A stretch of 64,000 bases of DNA from Leguminivora glycinivorella (GCF_023078275.1 NC_062983.1:10843001-10907000); one strand, 5' to 3'. Shown: positions 1 to 12,182, counted from the first letter of the stretch. Notes: generated from the sequence alone by a model not told the origin. Made by a program: numbers and translations.

Positions 1-553
1 AACCGGCCAAGAGTGTGTCGGGCCACGCTCAGTGTAGGGTTCCGTAGTTTTCAGTATTTTTCTCAAAAACTACTGAACCTATCAAGTTCAAAACAATTTT
101 CCTAGAAAGTCTTTATAAAGTTCTACTTTTGTGATTTTTTTCATATTTTTTAAACATATGGTTCAAAAGTTAGAGGGGGGGACGCACTTTTTTTTCCTTT
201 AGGAGCGATTATTTCCGAAAATATTAATATTATCAAAAAACGATCTTAGTAAACCCTTATTCATTTGTAAATACCTATCCAACAATATATCACACGTTGG
301 GGTTGGAATGAAAAAAAATTTCAGCCCCCACTTTACATATAGGGGGGGTCCCCTAATAAAACATTTTTTTCCATTTTTTATTTTTGCACTTTGTTAGCGT
401 GATGGATATACATATTGGTACCAAATTTCAGCTTTCTAGTGCTTACGGTTACTGAGATTATCCGCGGACGGACGGACGGACGGACGGACGGACGGACGGA
501 CAGACAGACATGGCGAAACTATAAGGGTTCCTAATTGACTACGGAACCCTAAA
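1..553 (+). repeat. Dispersed repeat with GGAC microsatellite, copy 1
   Basis: First of three copies in this window (others at 41429-42003 on the minus strand and 57479-58065). The outer part begins AACCGGCCAAGAG. An inner inverted pair, TAGGGTTCCGTAG near 37 and CTACGGAACCCTA near 539, brackets the body. A (GGAC)n tract lies at about 466-505, followed by CAGACAGACATGGCG. No coding capacity. It may be a non-autonomous DNA element, but I cannot name the superfamily. The window edge may cut its 5' side. Confidence 0.85.
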
Positions 554-2330
554 AAGATGATAAATAGCCCAAAATGCCAAAAAAATTAACGATCAATGCC
601 TTCGGTAATAAAAGTAACCCAATTTTCAAATTTTACATTACAAATGGTTGTAAATAATTTCCTGAAAGAGAATCTAACGGTGCCATCGTGAAACAATCGG
701 GATGTTAAGAAAATTCCAAGGAAATTCAATTTCCTTTCCAAAATAGATGTTTGCCGTTGATGCGGGTTGCTTTTAAAATTATTTCGTTTCAAAAAATTTT
801 ACTTTCGCGTTTAATTTGAAGAAAGCGTTGAAAATAAGATGGAAAACGAAATGCAAGTTGGGGCATGATGTTGGAAAATTCTCGTTGCATAATTTAAGTA
901 TGAATTTTTCATCACTGTACTATGTTGTTGAATATTATCCGAAGATAAAGGCATAACCGATGTAAACTCCTGTATTTGAAATCCTGTTATTACTTATAGG
1001 TATATATATTACGTCTTTTAATCTTGACCTATTAATATTTGTATAAATAAGTAAATAAATATTATAGGACATTCTTACACAGTGTCACGTAGCGACACCT
1101 AGTGAGTATCTGTGTTACTAACGTGGTATGTATTTTTATGATTTTATTTTTTCTTATAAATAAATAATATGTTCTAGTTAAATTAATAAAATTACATTCC
1201 TATACTTTAGTCTATTTTATAGTTTCAGCATAAAGGTTTTGTTCATCTAGTTTATTCAGGACTTTTTGGCTAGTTACCTCTATGGTGGGGAATTTGAATT
1301 TGGATAGAGAAAGAACAAATGAATGGGGAGATGGAAAATTCTGGACGTGAAGAAAAGGCGTTTTCTGATTAAATATGTACAGAAATTAATTTTATAAGAT
1401 AATAATAATGTTTATTGGCATGGAAAGCATCTCGAGGAAGTTTATAGATGCATAATAAGGAAAAGTTTTAATTTGGTGTTTTGGAAATGTATAGTTCCAT
1501 CATCGAGGACAGGAGCAATAGGTCCTCAGACTACGCACTGCAGCTGTTGCTGATATGCGTTGGCGTTTCGGTGGTTGTGCCGAGACCTAATAATTTTAAT
1601 GCTTGTCTGCTGAAGTATTTTCCGGTAAGTGTTACCATAGTTCAATCTTAAAAGGAGTAGGGAAATTCTTTAGCTTATTTACGTGATTCTTATTATTCTA
1701 TTTCTATTGTAGGGGAGGAGAATGTTCATACTTCACTAATGAATCCGGAGCCGGGAACGGAGTGTTTCTTCGGGGACTTCAGAGATAGCAGGTACCTATT
1801 GTGTTGGTTTTTATTGGTTTTTGGTTTTATTTGGTTTTACCTTTTGGTTTGTTTCTTTTTACAGTTAAAATCTTAATTTAAAACCTTTCTATTCAAAAGT
1901 TAATAACCATAAAATGAATACTTGAAAGCCTATCACATGATTGCAACATTTGCCAGATCCAGTTTTAGTTTCAGTTCTAGGTACCTATAGCATTAAGAGT
2001 CACACATTTACTGAGTAATAATTTCTGTTTACAACAATTTGTTTGGTGGTGGTTTAATCTATATATTAGGTTTATCTTAAAATTAGTTTGATCTATGGAT
2101 GGTGTTACATATAGGATTTATGTTTTTCCTAGGTTTTATGATCGAACTGAACTTGATGTAAATAACAGTTTAACGAACCAATTCTTGCTCTACCAAGTTA
2201 CTGAGTTAGGTTTTATTTAGGGTGTACATAATAAAGAATTTTGTATAAAATACTGGTGTTTCTTTATTCTTTCCCGAACCCTAGGTATTATGTCAACAGC
2301 CGGGCATATCTCTTAGATAGGTCGGTGACA
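554..2330. other. No gene recognised; AT-rich
   Basis: Non-coding sequence. The only recognisable item is a short piece at about 1045-1080 resembling the tail of the tRNA-headed SINE seen at 5417 and 13499. I see no plausible exon, RNA gene or terminal repeat in the rest. Confidence 0.5.
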
Positions 2331-2333
2331 ACA

Positions 2334-2501
2334 ACAGATTGACTGAGTCTCATGGTAAGCTTAAGAAGGCTTGTGTTGCAGGTACTCAGACAACGATATA
2401 AATACATATATAATATACAAATACTTATATACATAGAAAACAGCAATGACTCGGGAACAAATATCAGCGCTCATCACACAAATAAATGCCCTTACACCGT
2501 A
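2334..2501 (-). repeat. tRNA-headed SINE, truncated copy
   Basis: It matches the body of the SINE at 13499-13736, including GATTGACTGAGTC near 2338 and a match to AAATGCCCTTAC near 2486. It breaks off before the tRNA-like head, so it is truncated at its RNA 5' end. Read as RNA it lies on the minus strand. Confidence 0.75.
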
Positions 2502-3372
2502 ATCCTAAAAAATATTCTGAAAAATCCTGTTGGTTCTTTCATCCACCGGAAAGACGAAATTCCCTACGAGACGACCACCGTTTAAATGGTTAGTCGCAGT
2601 CCTCATCTGTAAGTTTGTTCAGAAACATCTTGCCTAGCGCAACTAAACTATGTAATGAAATGCCGTCTACGCTAGCTGCGGTATTTCTGAACCGATACGA
2701 GCTTCAAATCTTCGAAAAAAGCGCGTTCTATTATTTTAAATAGCGGCAATGCAACTACAAATCTGCAATGGTCAATGTAATAAATCTACCTTTTTTTCCT
2801 ATAATACATACTTATATATTCTAAAAATATATTATATATATAGTTGGATAATTACTGTTCCTGGTTCCTGACACATTTATAAGATAATTTAGTCCAACAA
2901 TTTCAGTCAAATAATATAAAATGTATTGTAATTGCCAATATATATAGCAGGTGCTGCTTATTAAACAAAACATATCCTACCAATGATAGTATTTAGTACG
3001 TAACAGATTATGAAGGCTACAACGCAAACTTTGAACAAAACTGAAAAAGTCGACAAAAGGAACTCACGAATTAATCAATGTTTGCGCTGCGACGTACTAC
3101 CACAGTTTTCCATTAGGTAGGTTCTTTTTGGTGTAGTGAGAGGAAAGGAAGATACACAATTTTGACCTACTCTGTCTGGCAGAGACTAGTGCACTATAAA
3201 TATACTCAGTTGAGCGGCTCTTGAACGGAAGATCGATTTGGCGCGTACTCGCAGAAACGATTTCATTTCAAACAAAATGTTTTGATGGCTCTTTTATGCG
3301 GGAATAGTATCCGCTGCCGAGAGGTTTGGAAAATGGGTTTTGTATAACACTTTAAGTTCTCGCGCTTTGTAC
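2502..3372. other. No gene recognised
   Basis: AT-rich sequence with no supported coding region or terminal-repeat structure. The last eight bases (3365-3372, CTTTGTAC) are the left target duplication of the hAT element that follows. Confidence 0.5.
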
Positions 3373-4710
3373 TAGGGCTCCCGGTCGTGACCGTGTTTCG
3401 TGTACCCGTAGCCGAATCTCCGTTGCCGTGTTACTCGGCAACGGAGATCCGCTCCGTTTGCTCCGTGTGATTCGGCTACGTGTAATTAAGATACGTAGCT
3501 ACGTGTACACGGAGATACGTATCTTATTTATACGTAGATCGGATCCAGTCGTGACCGTGACGTTTAGTGTAGATTTTATGCGTGTCACTAAGACCCCCGA
3601 ATGTAATGCAAGGGGCGAGTTTTTAATTTCAGTTTCCATATTTTTGCATTTTAAATAAAGTTTTAAGAGTGATCAAAAATAATAAGATGCAAATATTATG
3701 TTGGAGGCAAAAATAATAGACCAGTACAAATTGTAAAAGATGTGTATTAAAAGAATTCGCGTATAATCAACATATAAAAAAATAGGTAAAATTCTAATTT
3801 TCATTCACATGACACAGACTATAATTAATCAACTTTTTTTAAATAATCTAACATGTACAGTCAGCGTCTTATAGTTGGTAGTATCCGAAGTAGTCAAATA
3901 GTTTGTTATTTTTGCTTTCACTTAACTTCACAAACAATAGGAACACATGGTACTTAACAGGTAAATCCCAAAGCTACTTGAAGGTAATTATTATCAATGG
4001 CCCGCAAACTATTGTTTGTTATCTTTATCTGCACGTGCAACTACATATTTCTTAGTATTTTCACCGACGAAAGACGGTTGTCCAGCCAGTAATAATATTT
4101 ATGAATAACAGTGTATATTATTATTTCACTTAAAATACTTTTAAATTGTTGCATTGGTCTACCTGTAGCATTTCTTACTAGGGAGTAAATATTAATTAGA
4201 GATATTAATTATTAATATATTTATTTGGATGGACTTTCATATTCATCGACATCGCCAAGTAGGTACCTAGTACCTACCTGAGGTGCGATTGTTGATTCTC
4301 ATCGGGTGGCTTATTTCGTACTAAATAGTCATCGGCTGCATACAAAACAAGGCACCGGTGAGATTCAAAAATCCCACCAATACCACCTCTGGTTTTTTTT
4401 GTACAAACTCATAATGTCTGGTTATCAGAGAACAGAATAATACCAATATGTAATTACTTAAAAAAACATCTGGAATCAAATCAATGCAAAGACCACGAGT
4501 ATAACACATAATGCGAAGGGTCCGTTCGACACAAGCTCTCTTTCAACAACCGAGCGGAGCGGAGCCGAAGCCGAGATTCGCGGGAACGTAGCCGAATCCA
4601 GAAACGGATACGTATCTTTGACGTGACCGTGTAGTACGGGATCTTAGCACCGCCGGTGCTAAGGCTACGTAGCTACGGTTCCGCGTGTAACACGTATATC
4701 ACAAGCCCTA
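3373..4710. mobile_element. Non-autonomous hAT-type element, 8-bp TSD
   Basis: The ends are TAGGGCT (3373-3379) and AGCCCTA (4704-4710). They are flanked by the perfect 8-bp direct repeat CTTTGTAC (3365-3372 and 4711-4718). An 8-bp duplication with TAGGG termini is the usual signature of hAT elements. The subterminal parts (3395-3560 and 4555-4695) are rich in short palindromes around GTAGCCGAATC and TACGTAGCTACG. The interior has no transposase-like frame, so it would depend on an enzyme made elsewhere. Confidence 0.85.
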
Positions 4711-4723
4711 CTTTGTACACATA

Positions 4724-4880
4724 TTTAAAGTCACACACAGGTCGAACGCGATTAATTAACATTATTTTTACCTTTTTTCCCAACGTTTCGGCCAGGTTGC
4801 ACTGGCCGTGGTCGCGGAAGACTGACGTCCCAGCAAAGTGTCCCCGGAGATGTAAACAACACAAAACTACCCGATATTAA
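4724..4880 (-). repeat. Penelope-like terminal repeat, left arm
   Basis: This is a near-perfect inverted copy of 5042-5200, with a 161-bp spacer between the arms. On the minus strand at about 4781-4817 a 6-bp stem (GGCCAG/CTGGCC, loop TGCAAC) is followed by GAAACGTTGGG, the pattern seen in Penelope-like pseudo-LTRs. It lies 5 bases beyond the target duplication of the adjacent hAT. Confidence 0.6.
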
Positions 4881-5041
4881 CCGGAACATGGGGACCAGTG
4901 ATTCAAATGTTCAAACCAAAAGATCTATCTTCGGACCAGTGCGCGGATGTTGTGAGTGCTGTGTGTCGTGCGGTGGGAAATAAACAATAACTAAAAGCGG
5001 GTAGATTATATTTATTTGTCTACCCCGAACATTTATATAAA

Positions 5042-5200
5042 TTAATATCGGGTAGTTTTGTGTTGTTTACATCTCCGGTGACACTTTGCTGGGACGTCAG
5101 TCTTCCGCGACTACGGCCAGTGCAACCTGGCCGAAACGTTGGGAAAAAAGGTAAAAATAATGTTAATTAATCGCGTTCGACCTGTGTGTGACTTTAAATA
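5042..5200 (+). repeat. Penelope-like terminal repeat, right arm
   Basis: Inverted partner of 4724-4880, with the hairpin plus GAAACGTTGGG at about 5107-5142. It ends in GTGTGACTTTAAATA. A third copy of the same tract is at 43807-43916. No Penelope reverse transcriptase or GIY-YIG sequence lies between or beside the arms, so this is a terminal-repeat remnant. Confidence 0.6.
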
Positions 5201-5416
5201 AATGGGTTTTGCTTTAGGTGGGAACATGTTTGAGCGAAGTAGGTTTTGGGTGGAAATAAAATATGTCTTGCAGCTCTACGTCGAAGCAGTTGAAATATTT
5301 GATAGTACAAATGACAGTGCCATAGTCTAAAAAAAATATTATAAGCATCCAACTTACGCAATGCAACGTGGAAAATTTTATTCATAATTTTGCACAAAAC
5401 GGAACGTATCTAGTTA

Positions 5417-5671
5417 TAAATAAATAAATATTATAGTACATTCTTACGCAGATTGACCGAGTCCCACGGTAAGCTTAAGAAGGCTTGTGTTGTATTCTAC
5501 TCAGACAACGATATATATAATATACAAATACTTATATACATATAAAACATCCATGACTAAGAAACAAATATTTGTGATTTTCACATAAATAATGCCCTTA
5601 CCGGGATTCGAGCCTGAGACCGCGGCGTAGCAGGCAGGGTCACTACCGACTAGACCAGACCGGTCGTCATC
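5417..5671 (-). repeat. tRNA-headed SINE
   Basis: Minus-strand reading: a tRNA-like head near 5671-5590, with a degenerate B-box, then the family body and a short AT-rich tail at 5417. It is the same family as 13499-13736. The B-box region is more mutated than in that copy. Confidence 0.8.
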
Positions 5672-6497
5672 AAGTTATCATTGTCATGTCAGCTATCAAA
5701 ATTGCTGTATTTCATTGACGAAAGTGTACTTTCGCGAATAACAAGGGTAAGCTACGACTTAAAATTTAATTTAATTAGATAAATAGTAAATAGATAGGTA
5801 GTAGAAACACCTCGATCCATTACTTGTGTTACTGACTGTACATGTGTACACTACCAACGAAGCTATCTAAGCTGCATGCTATGCCCTTCCCCTAAACTCC
5901 AGTTTGCCGTAGGTAGAATCTAATTGTACAACGACAGATCGCCACTATTTGTACACGAAGCGCAACATTACCGCTCCGCCACCGTACACAAAACTGTCTC
6001 CGATTCGTAATTAGTTTGTAATACATACGTACACAACCCTAATTACAGTATAGCTACTTTATATTCACATCTGCGAGCCTTGAATTGCCGAACGGAAGGG
6101 GTGGGACCCCTATGCTAATTGCCAAGGGTTGTGACTAAAATAAGAAGTAGGTGCCAGTCCTAATGGCCTTTCATTTCTGTTATTTAATATTTCATAGGAA
6201 AAAGTGGATCTGAAAAGGGTAGTTAATGATGAAGGGTTAAAAAAGAGGTCACCGAACTTGCGAATTTCGCATTTTCTCTTAAGTAATTAACGGCAGAAAT
6301 GCCTCCAGCTCAGTGGGCGGACTTTTGTTCATTATTTGCCAAATAACTGGATTTACTTTGAGCGCAGGTCGAGTATGGAACAATATTTATCACACAAAGC
6401 AGTAGAAGTTACTAATGTATAATTTTATAAGTACTTGTAAAATGATTAAGTAAGAAGGACAGCAAGAATATTTTAATATACTTACATATAAGTTTTT
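5672..6497. other. No gene recognised
   Basis: Non-coding, with no terminal repeats, SINE head or coding similarity that I can see. Confidence 0.45.
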
Positions 6498-6775
6498 TTG
6501 CAAAAATTTCATTTTTGGCACAAGCTTTTATCGCCGACTGTACCTTTCTTTCAACAGTCATCTTTTGCTTTCCGAGACGTTTTTGAAAACCCCTTACTCG
6601 ATGGGGATACGACGTTTCATAACAGAGTGCCTTCCACCACCACCTTTCGGCTCTTGCATTGTCACGTGATTTACGTGTGCAAAATTTCAGCTCAATTGGA
6701 AACCGGGAAGTGGGTCAAATTTAGCTTCTACGTTTTGACCCAAACTAACATACTAAGTATAACAAGGCAAGTTAG
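6498..6775. repeat. Dispersed repeat, copy 1 of 2
   Basis: It aligns with 14035-14325: shared blocks include TTTCTTTCAACAGTCATCT, ACTCGATGGGGATA and AAAATTTCAGCTCAAT, in the same order and orientation. The reading frame through it is probably incidental. The family is not identified; it may be the 3' part of a LINE or a non-autonomous element. Confidence 0.65.
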
Positions 6776-7253
6776 ATAAAAAAAAAACTTGTAAAAATTG
6801 GTGAATGATTATATTTTGGCGAGACATCTGGCCGGTTTATAATTGTGTCTACTAAACAAAACTTATTGCATTACAACTACCGTATCCAAACCAGGACAGT
6901 ACGACACTGATGTCCCTCAGGTCCCAACTTTACAAAGTTAGTACCAACTTACCTACTGTTATCTAATTTCCATGGACCAACCCTGCCAATTAGTAAGTTT
7001 CGAATGTCCTCGACGCAAATTGTTAATTGATATCGAAGGAAACATTGCAAAACCGTTCGCCAATTAATGGCCGATGTTAGATCGAATCGAAAAACGGCAA
7101 CTTGATATCTGATACGCGATTTTGTTTCGAGTTTTAAAACAAATTCGGCAATGAAAATAAACTGGCTATATTAAATAGGTTCAGTGTCCGGAACTGAAAA
7201 ATGATGTGTTTTTTTGTAAAATGTAAGACGAATATAACATGAACAACCTATAA
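6776..7253. other. No gene recognised
   Basis: AT-rich sequence upstream of the truncated LINE. A stop codon at 7251 in the LINE frame marks where recognisable coding similarity begins. Confidence 0.45.
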
Positions 7254-7986
7254 ATTATAGTCATAGTCAAAAACGTATCTGTTCTCAATCAAATACAATT
7301 CAGTTCCGACCACAGACCTTTAAGGGTAAAACTAAAATTCAATGTGAAATTTTACAGAGAACAGCTTTTCAAAAAACAAATAAGACGTCTCGACAAAAAT
7401 ACTCTTATTCCAAACATAGAGCAATTTAACTTAGAACTAAGTAATCAGTTTAGCCTTCTCGATAGAGACGCAGACATAGATACACAATATAACAAAATTA
7501 AAGACAGTATTAAAATAGCCAGTACAAAAATAAGACAACCCAAAAGACACAACAATAAACTAAGACAGACCACTATAAAATTAATAGAGAACAGAGAAAA
7601 GAACAAGAATAATCGCCATCTGTATTCAGTGCTAGACAGACAAGTAAAACGTACCATACGAAAAGATATAAGAGATTTCAATACAAACTTAGTAAAAATA
7701 GCCATAGAATCCCATACTTCCCTCAGGTCTGCAAAAAATGGATTTAAAAATGAGAAATCATGGATCACCAGCTTACGAGATGTGGATGGAACCAAATACA
7801 GCAGCAGAGACAAAGTGACTGAAATCTGCACCAAATTTTATTCATCGCTGTATTCAGATCCATCTGCTTCGTCGACTGGTGGTAAATACTCATGTCCTGA
7901 CACCATCCCTCCAATAACAGATTACGAGGTCAATGCTGCCCTCAAGAGCTTGAAATTCCAGAAAAGCCCAGGAGAAGATGGTATAA
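7254..7986 (+). pseudogene. RTE-like LINE, 5' part of ORF2 (endonuclease end and RT start)
   Basis: The frame opens inside the end of an apurinic-type endonuclease: the Ser-Asp-His-Arg motif typical of that domain's last catalytic block is at 7305-7316, followed by a lysine-rich linker. It then reads without a stop into the N-terminal part of a reverse transcriptase, ending in a Pro-Gly-Glu-Asp-Gly-Ile block at about 7968-7985. There a foreign LINE tail (7987-8606) breaks the gene. The continuation resumes at 8607 in the same frame, so 7254-7986 and 8607 onward were once one ORF. Most of the endonuclease is missing: stops precede 7254, which fits 5' truncation. The assignment to an RTE-like clade rests on the RT block pattern and the C-terminal region. 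Confidence 0.85.
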
Positions 7987-8606
7987 GTGGATGTTCCTAC
8001 CATCTGCCTCAATGGTACCCCTATAGAGAGAGTGGACCATTTTAAGTACTTAGGCCATGTGATTGCATCCAACCTCAAAGACGACATGGACATGGAGCGA
8101 GAACGAAGGGCCCTGTCTGTCCGGGCGAATATGATCGCCCGCAGATTTGCTAGGTGCTCTAAAGAGGTGAGGGTCACATTGTTTAGAGCGTTTTGCACTT
8201 CCCTCTATACCTGCAATTTGTGGGCGTCGTATACGCAACGGGCGTACAGGGCTCTTAAGGTCCAGTACAATAATGCGTTTCGGGTGTTGATGGGGCTGCC
8301 TCGTTTCTGTAGCGCATCGGGGATGTTCGCAGCGGCGCGCGTAGACTGTTTCTATACAACCATGCGTGCGCGTGCAGCATCCCTGGTGCGCAGGGTACGC
8401 GTCAGCCCCAACAGCATCCTACAAATGATAGCGGGCAGGGTTGACTGTCCCTATTTAGCGCACTGCGAGGGATTGCATTCCCCAATGAGTGTTGTGTTGT
8501 TTTAAATTTAATATTGTATGCACTAACCCCTTAGTTTGTAAGTCCTACTAATAACATATGTGTCCATGGTTGCACGAAATAAAAATATTCATTCATTCAT
8601 TCATTC
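7987..8606 (+). mobile_element. 5'-truncated CR1-like LINE inserted in the RTE-like LINE
   Basis: The insert is flanked by the 4-bp repeat ATAA (7983-7986 and 8607-8610). It begins inside an ORF2 C-terminus that reads to a stop at 8503-8505. The protein has a Phe-Lys-Tyr-Leu-Gly block, a region rich in Arg/Ala, and a Leu-Pro-Arg-Phe-Cys-Ser-Ala-Ser-Gly-Met-Phe segment that I associate with the C-terminal domain of CR1-like insect LINEs. A roughly 100-bp 3' UTR follows, ending in an (ATTC)n tail at 8588-8606. Truncation at the 5' end, a short tandem tail and a small target duplication are standard marks of target-primed reverse transcription. The clade call is tentative; Jockey-group relatives are alternatives. 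Confidence 0.85.
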
Positions 8607-10068
8607 ATAACGACTGAAGCTTTGAAAACGGGGAAAAACACCTTAGTACCTCACTTGACCAATCTTTTTAACTCCATTTTGCACACCGGCTATTTCCCTC
8701 CAGATTTCTGTCACTCAAATATTATCCTTTTACATAAAAAAGGCGACAAATCTGAGATCGGAAACTATAGACCAATTAGCTTGATTTCCCATGTCTATAA
8801 ATTATTTATCAAAGTCATTGAAAACCGCATTGCCTCACAGTTGGACAAACACCAACCCCCAGAACAGGCTGGCTTCCGACCCAGCTTTTCGACAACAGAC
8901 CACATGCACACCTTAAATCAAACAATAGAGAAGGCCAATGAATTCAAAATACCACTTTACGTTGCATTTGTGGATTACAGCAAGGCGTTTGACAGTGTTA
9001 AACACTCTGCTGTATTTTCTGCTATGCGTGAACAACAAGTTAATAACACATATGTTCAACTCATTGAGACCATCTACCGCAACAGTACCGCAAGCATCAA
9101 ATTGCATGTTCCCGGCTCTAAATTCCGCATCCAAAAAGGAGTCAAACAGGGTGACCCGCTCTCTCCAAAGTTGTTCACCTCCTGCTTACAAGAGATCTTT
9201 AAGAAGCTGGCTGTCAAGTGGGAAACAATGGGCATCGACGTCGGCGAAAGGACGTTGACAAACCTACGTTTCGCCGACGACATTGTATTGTTCTCACATA
9301 CTGCACCTCATCTAGAGAAAATGCTACAAGACCTTAGCGCGGCAAGTCTTGAAGTCGGACTCAAAATGAACAGGGCAAAAACCCAGTTAATGACCAATGG
9401 CATGAAATATAGGGTCACGGTAGATGGGCAGGATCTACAATATGTCGACCAATACACATACCTGGGCCAGATAGCATCCTCCAAGGAAATTAATCAACGC
9501 ATCAAGAATGCCTGGAAGAGCTTCTGGTCCATGAAGGCGTTAATGAAGGGTAACCTTCCAATTGCGCTAAAACGCAGACTTGTCGACATGTGTATCCTGC
9601 CTATCCTAACCTATGGCGCCCAAACTTGGTCATTGACAGAAGCCCAAAAGTCCCGACTCAAGATTTGCCAGCGAGCAATGGAGCGCAGCATATTTGGAGT
9701 CCGTAGAATCGATCGGATAAGGAACACGGAGCTGCGCTCCAAAACAGGTATCGCAGATGTTGGTGTGAAGGCAGCCAAGCTGAAGTGGGATTGGGCGGGA
9801 CACGTCTGTCGGATGCATCCGGAGAGATGGGCCAAGGTAGCGACCGAATGGGTGCCACAAATTACCAGAGGCCGAGGTAGACCAAAGATGAGATGGCGGA
9901 AAGACCTGGACTCATTTTGTGGCGGCTGGCGAGAGCATGCACAGAGCCGCGACGAGTGGCGGAAAACAGGGGAGGCCTTTGCCCAGCAGCAGCAGAAAGC
10001 AATAGTGATGAATGCTGACCAACTTGGGATCCTTCAGGATCCGTTGCGTTGTGACATGGCATGCAATC
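8607..10068 (+). pseudogene. RTE-like LINE, RT core and C-terminal part
   Basis: Continuation of the LINE interrupted at 7986. In order it carries the RT blocks: Lys-Lys-Gly-Asp and Tyr-Arg-Pro-Ile-Ser-Leu near 8740-8790, Phe-Val-Asp-Tyr-Ser-Lys-Ala-Phe-Asp near 8968-8994, Gln-Gly-Asp-Pro-Leu-Ser-Pro near 9148, and the catalytic Phe-Ala-Asp-Asp at 9270-9281. Next come the Tyr-Leu-Gly block near 9460 and a C-terminal region with Trp-Ala-Gly-His, Gly-Arg-Gly-Arg-Pro and Arg-Trp-Arg-Lys-Asp typical of these elements (to about 9990). No stop or frameshift breaks the RT core, so decay appears limited to the missing 5' part and the inserted LINE. Beyond about 10010 similarity fades; the open frame runs on only through the palindromic element at 10069 and is not real coding there. 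Confidence 0.88.
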
Positions 10069-10169
10069 ATGGTCGCGCGATAAATGATAAAACATCTGGC
10101 CGTCCCTATCGCACTATTTTTAAGCGCGATAGGGACAGCCAGATGTTTTATCATTTATCGCGCGACCAT
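10069..10169. mobile_element. 101-bp palindromic MITE, copy 1
   Basis: Two 44-base arms, starting ATGGTCGCGCGATAAATG and pairing with one mismatch, surround a short loop. A same-length copy is at 19252-19352. An RNA copy would fold into one long hairpin. It interrupts the downstream end of the RTE-like LINE. Confidence 0.85.
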
Positions 10170-10279
10170 ACTTGCCTGGATCGGATAGTGTGTGGCGTCA
10201 GTAGCAACATCTGTACTTCCAGATTCACAACTTTTTTGGTTACAACAAGCAATCTGCACTTACAATTTATTAATTTCTA

Positions 10280-10487
10280 GCTTTTTCCCGCGGCTTCGCT
10301 CGCGTAAAATTCGAAAATTGCTGAGTGTTCCATACAAACTTCCACCTCGATTATAGGGAAGTGGGAGTTCGAAAGTGACAAAATGTAGCCTATGTCATTC
10401 TCCATCCCTTCAACTTAATAAAACGCGTCAATTTATCGCTTCATTTTGCCGTGAAAGACTGATAAACTAACAGACACACCCATTTAT
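10280..10487 (+). repeat. LINE 3'-end repeat (CCGCGGCTTCGCTCGCG type), copy 1
   Basis: It begins CCCGCGGCTTCGCTCGCG and contains GTAGCCTATGTCA and a degenerate CCGTGAAAGAC block. It ends near CCCATTTATAAT. Minus-strand copies are at 56757-56945 and 60886-61062. I take it as a 5'-truncated LINE tail common in Lepidoptera; no coding sequence is attached. Confidence 0.7.
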
Positions 10488-10849
10488 AATAAATATTATT
10501 TAGGATTAACGTGATAAATTAAAACACGACCGAAGGCAGTGTTTTAAATCGACACGAGTTACGAATTTCATTTTCGCACGTGTATCGTACGACGTTTTTC
10601 AGTACAGATGAGCCTCCGAAGTTTCGACCTAGCATATAATGAACCACTTCTCGCACTAGTGTATAAAATAAACAACATCTGTACTGAAAAAGAATTAAAT
10701 CAGTGATAAATACAACACGCTGACGCTGCCACTGCATTTTGTAAAGTGGGTCACATCGAAACGAGAAAAGGTGTCTTCTTTTGAAGGAGCTCGACTTGAA
10801 CACGTGTACCAAAAACGTCTTTTAGGAAAAGTCGATCTAAGCCGTCTGT
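10488..10849. other. No gene recognised
   Basis: Non-coding sequence with no supported element boundaries. Confidence 0.4.
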
Positions 10850-10917
10850 ATGTTAAGGAGAAGTCTCTTTGTGTGTGTCTGTATGTTAAGGAGAAGTCTC
10901 TTTGTGTGTGTACTTAT
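10850..10917. repeat. Two-unit tandem repeat, about 34 bp
   Basis: The block TCTGTATGTTAAGGAGAAG followed by TCTCTTTGTGTGTG occurs twice in direct succession. The identity of the two units suggests a recent duplication. Confidence 0.8.
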
Positions 10918-10961
10918 TTCATTTCTTTTAAAGTTCAAATCATAATTCAATCTCTAATTCA

Positions 10962-11363
10962 GGTATACTCTTGGATCGTCTCGTTCGTTTTTCGTCAAGT
11001 TCCTAAATTTGACCGATTCTGCTTTCGTCAGCCATTCTTTATTCGTCACAATCGTCAGTGGTCTACGGTCAAATTTGTTGTTCATCTTTATCTTAATCCG
11101 TCTCGTTTTCTACTCGTCATATTTTTCTTTGGGCATGTTTGCTGTTAAATCTGTTTTTCGTGTTTTTTCATAGTCTTAGGTCGGTACCAACTTAGAATAT
11201 AACCAAATTCGAAATGACGAAAAACGATTGAGTCGAAATAAGAAAAAGGCCAATAACTCATTATGGTCAAAGACGATAATGACTGCAGACTAACTTGACA
11301 AATGAAGAATGGCTGACGAAAGCAGAATCGGACAAATTTAGGAACGAGAAACGAAAGTATACC
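10962..11363. mobile_element. Fold-back element with GGTATACT ends
   Basis: The left arm begins GGTATACTC; its right counterpart ends GAAAGTATACC. Inside, blocks such as GATTCTGCTTTCGTCAGCCA reappear in inverse orientation near 11306-11326. The arms are over 70 bp with moderate divergence. No coding capacity; superfamily undetermined. Confidence 0.7.
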
Positions 11364-12182
11364 CTAAATCAAATTGACAACATTTCATATTTTTGAGTAC
11401 TACTTTTTATTGTTTGGTTTGAAAGAACTCAATACTAAAAGATACACGTATTTTTTTATTTTTCTAAAAACTGCTATTTTAATGAGAAAATCCCTTCTTA
11501 TTACTACTTCGAGCAGAAAGAGCGTAAGTTACAAACGTCAAGATACAGCTGCTTTATGACGTCACATGTGTTGTTTCATACACCTAAGAAAACGACAAAA
11601 TCATTTCTAAAATAAAAGTTTTAACAGTCAGCTTAAACAGTCCGGTATGTCTGTGTCACTGTCAACCAATAGTGAATGACTACGAACCATAGACTAAGCT
11701 ATGAAATTTTTAATATCTTTCCTACGAACTGTGATATAAGTGTCACTGTCAAACTCAAGTGATATCCCAACTGGAAGATTTTTTTGTTATAGTGGCAGCT
11801 CTAAGTCAGCTATTTGACGTCACTTCCCCTTTAAACTATTTTTAAGATTTTTCATACTAAAAATACGGAAAAAAAAATAAAAAAAATATTTATGTGATCT
11901 ACAAGCGTATATCTCGAAATGGTTTTCGATTTAGGGACATTGAAAATTTTGAAACGTTGTCAATTACATAATTAAGATGATTCTATGTTTGAAATTCGTC
12001 CCATTTTTTTAATGATTTCCTCTTGATTTGATACAACTAGAAGTGAATCTTAATTCGTACTTAATAAGTACAAGTGATTGCATGTGTTATAACATAATAA
12101 TTATATCTATGTTATCGGACGATTCGGATCGGAGTATATTCTGGTTTGATGGGATTATGATCATCGTCGATATATTACTGAC
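11364..12182. other. No gene recognised
   Basis: AT-rich; short repeated phrases (for example AGTGTCACTGTCAA at 11652 and 11741) but no bounded element or coding similarity. Confidence 0.4.

Noticed and set aside
466..505. CRISPR-like or satellite array at the GGAC tracts
   Set aside because: It is a simple tetranucleotide microsatellite inside a dispersed repeat, with no spacers.
10010..10280. C-terminal extension of the LINE frame past 10010
   Set aside because: It runs through both arms of the 101-bp palindrome and a LINE-tail repeat; the open frame there is incidental.
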